This document shows, piece after piece, positions 62,191-64,000 of a stretch of DNA of 64,000 nt; the stretch's first letter is position 1, and the number at the start of each line of letters is the position of its first letter. The position numbers were made by a program, and so were the translations under genes. Origin of the DNA: Roseobacter denitrificans OCh 114 (lineage in GTDB: Bacteria > Pseudomonadota > Alphaproteobacteria > Rhodobacterales > Rhodobacteraceae); NCBI RefSeq assembly GCF_000014045.1, contig NC_008209.1:1573001-1637000 (forward strand). The letters are read 5' to 3'. The notes under the pieces were generated by a model that was not told the DNA's origin, did not search any database, and worked only from the letters and a program-made list of their open reading frames with translations.

Positions 62191-63444
62191 ATGACCCATT
62201 TTTCCGGGATATCGCTCCTCAAGAATGCTCTGTCCGGCCATAAGAACTGGCCCGAGCAATGGCCCGACTCGGCTCCCAAGGACGAATACGATGTGATCAT
62301 CGTCGGTGCGGGTGGTCACGGGTTGGGCGCGGCCTATTACCTTGCGAAAGAACACGGCATCACGAATGTCGCCGTGATCGAAAAAGGTTGGCTCGGTGGT
62401 GGCAATACCGGGCGGAACACGACGATTATCCGATCCAACTATCTCTATGACGAAAGCGCGCGGCTTTTTGATCATGCCCTTGATCTGTGGGACAACCTGA
62501 GCACTGAATTGAACTACAACGTGATGTATTCAAAGCGCGGTGTGATGATGCTCGCGCATAATGTGCATGACGTCCAAAGCTTCCAGCGGCATATTCACGC
62601 CAACCGCCTGAACGGTGTGGACAACCGCTGGCTCACCCCGAAAGAGGCGCAGGAATTTTGCCCGCCGCTCAATATCTCGCCGGATGCGCGCTATCCGGTC
62701 ATGGGCGCTGCCTTGCAGCAACGCGCAGGAACCGCACGGCACGACGCGGTGGCCTGGGGGTATGCACGTCAGGCAGCAAAACGCGGCGTGGATATCATCC
62801 AGAACTGCCCGGTGCTGTCGATCCGGCGTGGTGCAGATGGCGCGGTCGAGGGCGTGGAAACCGGCAAAGGGTTCATCAAGGCCAAGAAGGTCGCCGTCTC
62901 CGCCGCCGGACACACCAGCGTGGTGATGGACACAGCCGGCGTGCGCATGCCCTTGGAAAGCTATCCGCTGCAAGCGCTTGTCTCGGAACCGATCAAGCCC
63001 GTGTTCCCGTGCGTAGTGATGTCCAACACCGTGCACGCCTACATCAGCCAGTCCGACAAGGGCGAGTTGGTAATCGGGTCGGGCACCGATCAATACACCA
63101 GCTATTCGCAGCGCGGTGGCTTGCCCCTGATCGAACACACCGTCGCGGCGATCTGCGAGATTTTCCCGATCTTCAACCGCATGCGGATGCTGCGTAAATG
63201 GGGCGGTATCGTCGATGTGACCCCGGACCGCTCGGCCATTCTGGGCAAGACGCCGGTCAAGGGGCTCTATGTCAACTGCGGCTGGGGCACGGGGGGCTTC
63301 AAGGCCACGCCGGGGGCGGCGCACACGCTGGCATGGACCGTTGCAAAGGACGAACCGCACCCGATCAACGCGCCCTTCACGCTGGAGCGTTTCACGACGG
63401 GTCGGCTCATCGACGAAGCCGCCGCCGCCGCCGTCGCGCATTAA
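62191..63444 (+). CDS. soxB: Sarcosine oxidase beta subunit
   Basis: This 417-aa FAD enzyme has the dinucleotide-binding start DVIIVGAGGHGLGAAYYLAKE (residues 33-53). It continues with EKGWLGGGNTGRNTTIIRSNY and the C-terminal GWGTGGFKATPGAA, as in heterotetrameric sarcosine oxidase. It oxidises sarcosine to glycine with tetrahydrofolate as one-carbon acceptor. The ATG at 62191 has GGGAAGG upstream. It heads soxB-soxD-soxA. Confidence 0.95.
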   Translation: MTHFSGISLLKNALSGHKNWPEQWPDSAPKDEYDVIIVGAGGHGLGAAYYLAKEHGITNVAVIEKGWLGGGNTGRNTTIIRSNYLYDESARLFDHALDLWDNLSTELNYNVMYSKRGVMMLAHNVHDVQSFQRHIHANRLNGVDNRWLTPKEAQEFCPPLNISPDARYPVMGAALQQRAGTARHDAVAWGYARQAAKRGVDIIQNCPVLSIRRGADGAVEGVETGKGFIKAKKVAVSAAGHTSVVMDTAGVRMPLESYPLQALVSEPIKPVFPCVVMSNTVHAYISQSDKGELVIGSGTDQYTSYSQRGGLPLIEHTVAAICEIFPIFNRMRMLRKWGGIVDVTPDRSAILGKTPVKGLYVNCGWGTGGFKATPGAAHTLAWTVAKDEPHPINAPFTLERFTTGRLIDEAAAAAVAH

Positions 63445-63455
63445 GGAGAAATCTG

Positions 63456-63755
63456 ATGCTATTGATACATTGCCCCTATTGCGATGAGACGCTGCCCGAA
63501 TTGGAATTCGCGTATGCGGGTGAGGCGCACATCGACCGCCCCGCCGATCCATCAAAGCTGACGGATGAGGAATGGCGCGATTTCCTGTTTATCCGTACCA
63601 ACGTGAAAGGCGTGCACGCCGAGCGCTGGCGTCACATCAACGGTTGCGGACGCTTTTTCAATGCCCTGCGGGACACGGTCAGTGACCGTTTTGTCACAAC
63701 CTACAAGGCCGGGCAGCCCCGCCCTGACACGACAGCCGAGGAGGCCGGGAAATGA
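63456..63755 (+). CDS. soxD: Sarcosine oxidase delta subunit
   Basis: The 99-aa protein has the zinc-site start HCPYCDETLPELEF, a later H and C (HINGCGRFFNALRD), and the EWRDFLFIRTNVKG middle segment. It holds the zinc of the heterotetramer. AAGGAG lies 9 nt before the ATG, 11 nt after soxB, and the stop overlaps soxA (ATGA). Confidence 0.95.
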   Translation: MLLIHCPYCDETLPELEFAYAGEAHIDRPADPSKLTDEEWRDFLFIRTNVKGVHAERWRHINGCGRFFNALRDTVSDRFVTTYKAGQPRPDTTAEEAGK

Positions 63756-64000
63756 ACGAATTTCGTGTAGAAGGCCGGGGCCGTGTCAACGCGGAAAAGC
63801 CGGTAAAATTCATATTCGACGGCGAAATCTACAAAGGTCTTGAGGGTGACACGGTCGCATCGGCGTTGCTGGCGAATGGCGTTCACCTGATGGGGCGCAG
63901 TTTCAAATACCACCGCCCGCGCGGCGTGGTGACTGCTGGTTCCGAAGAGCCGAACGCGTTGATCGGAACAATGCGGGGCAAGGGTCGGTTTGAGCCGAAC
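63752..64000 (+). CDS. soxA: Sarcosine oxidase alpha subunit (5' part)
   Basis: The first 83 codons are present before the window ends. They read MNEFRVEGRGRVNAEKPV, then FIFDGEIYKGLEGDTVASALLANG and SFKYHRPRGVV, the N-terminal 2Fe-2S-ferredoxin-like part of SoxA, which lacks cluster cysteines. The full subunit of about 1000 aa binds NAD and folate. The start overlaps soxD by 4 nt. Confidence 0.93.
   Translation, partial: MNEFRVEGRGRVNAEKPVKFIFDGEIYKGLEGDTVASALLANGVHLMGRSFKYHRPRGVVTAGSEEPNALIGTMRGKGRFEPN

Noticed and set aside
1..64000. CRISPR arrays, prophage, insertion sequences, integrases and tRNA-linked islands
   Set aside because: No regularly spaced repeats, transposase or integrase signatures, or tRNA cloverleaf were seen. 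The only dispersed repeats are the five single dyad elements, which are not spaced as an array and encode nothing.

Overview
This window looks like chromosomal DNA of a marine alphaproteobacterium of the Rhodobacterales, Roseobacter group. It is GC-rich and densely packed. It carries ethylmalonyl-CoA pathway genes, a roseobacter-type luxR/luxI pair, the alphaproteobacterial cell-cycle regulator gcrA, a sarcosine oxidase operon and bchE (anaerobic bacteriochlorophyll cyclase). A bchE gene with PpsR-type operators indicates an aerobic anoxygenic phototroph. I assign only the group, not the species. No tRNA, rRNA, insertion sequence, prophage or CRISPR array was seen.

Layout. 1-5.1 kb: ethylmalonyl-CoA mutase (ecm), a PlsB-like acyltransferase and crotonyl-CoA carboxylase/reductase (ccr). 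5.2-6.9 kb: quorum sensing (a small ORF overlapping luxR, then luxI). 6.9-10.2 kb: a RecD-like helicase, and a TauE/SafE exporter coupled to a TIGR02186-type protein. 10.3-14.9 kb: a BMP-type nucleoside ABC importer. 15-22 kb: rimI-tsaB, an Nfu Fe-S carrier, a universal stress protein, a single-domain BLUF photoreceptor, a branched-chain aminotransferase, an M48 lipoprotein, DCC and CDGSH proteins, rimO. 22-28.4 kb: AsmA, kdsA, a uracil-DNA-glycosylase-family gene followed by the relic of a second copy, SseB, and YHS plus rhodanese. 28.4-34.5 kb: osmoregulated periplasmic glucan genes opgH-opgG-opgC and a TPR protein. 34.6-38.2 kb: a CoA transferase overlapping a ThDP enzyme, then gcrA. 38.5-49.6 kb: argD-argF, hrpB, meaB, rpmB, two probable copper genes, cobB, a nitrilase-family amidase, infA-maf-rng-yacG. 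49.6-57.8 kb: a CPA2 antiporter, then a low-oxygen/NO block (nsrR, a 51-aa membrane protein, a DUF6522 protein, nnrS, nnrU, hemN, bchE). 58-64 kb: a glycerophosphodiesterase, a sugar-phosphate transferase, a GlxA-type regulator and soxBDA (soxA runs off the end).

How parts work together. ecm and ccr, with the distant meaB GTPase, serve acetyl-CoA assimilation through ethylmalonyl-CoA. The nsrR-to-bchE block joins nitric oxide response to oxygen-independent heme and bacteriochlorophyll synthesis. I see an NsrR-like operator, an FNR box before hemN, and an FNR box plus two tandem PpsR boxes before bchE.

The most unusual structure is a family of about 100-bp dyad repeats (five copies). Four copies fill every convergent gene junction wider than 20 bp, and the stop codons of neighbouring genes lie on the repeat edge. 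They look like mobile or amplified bidirectional terminators.
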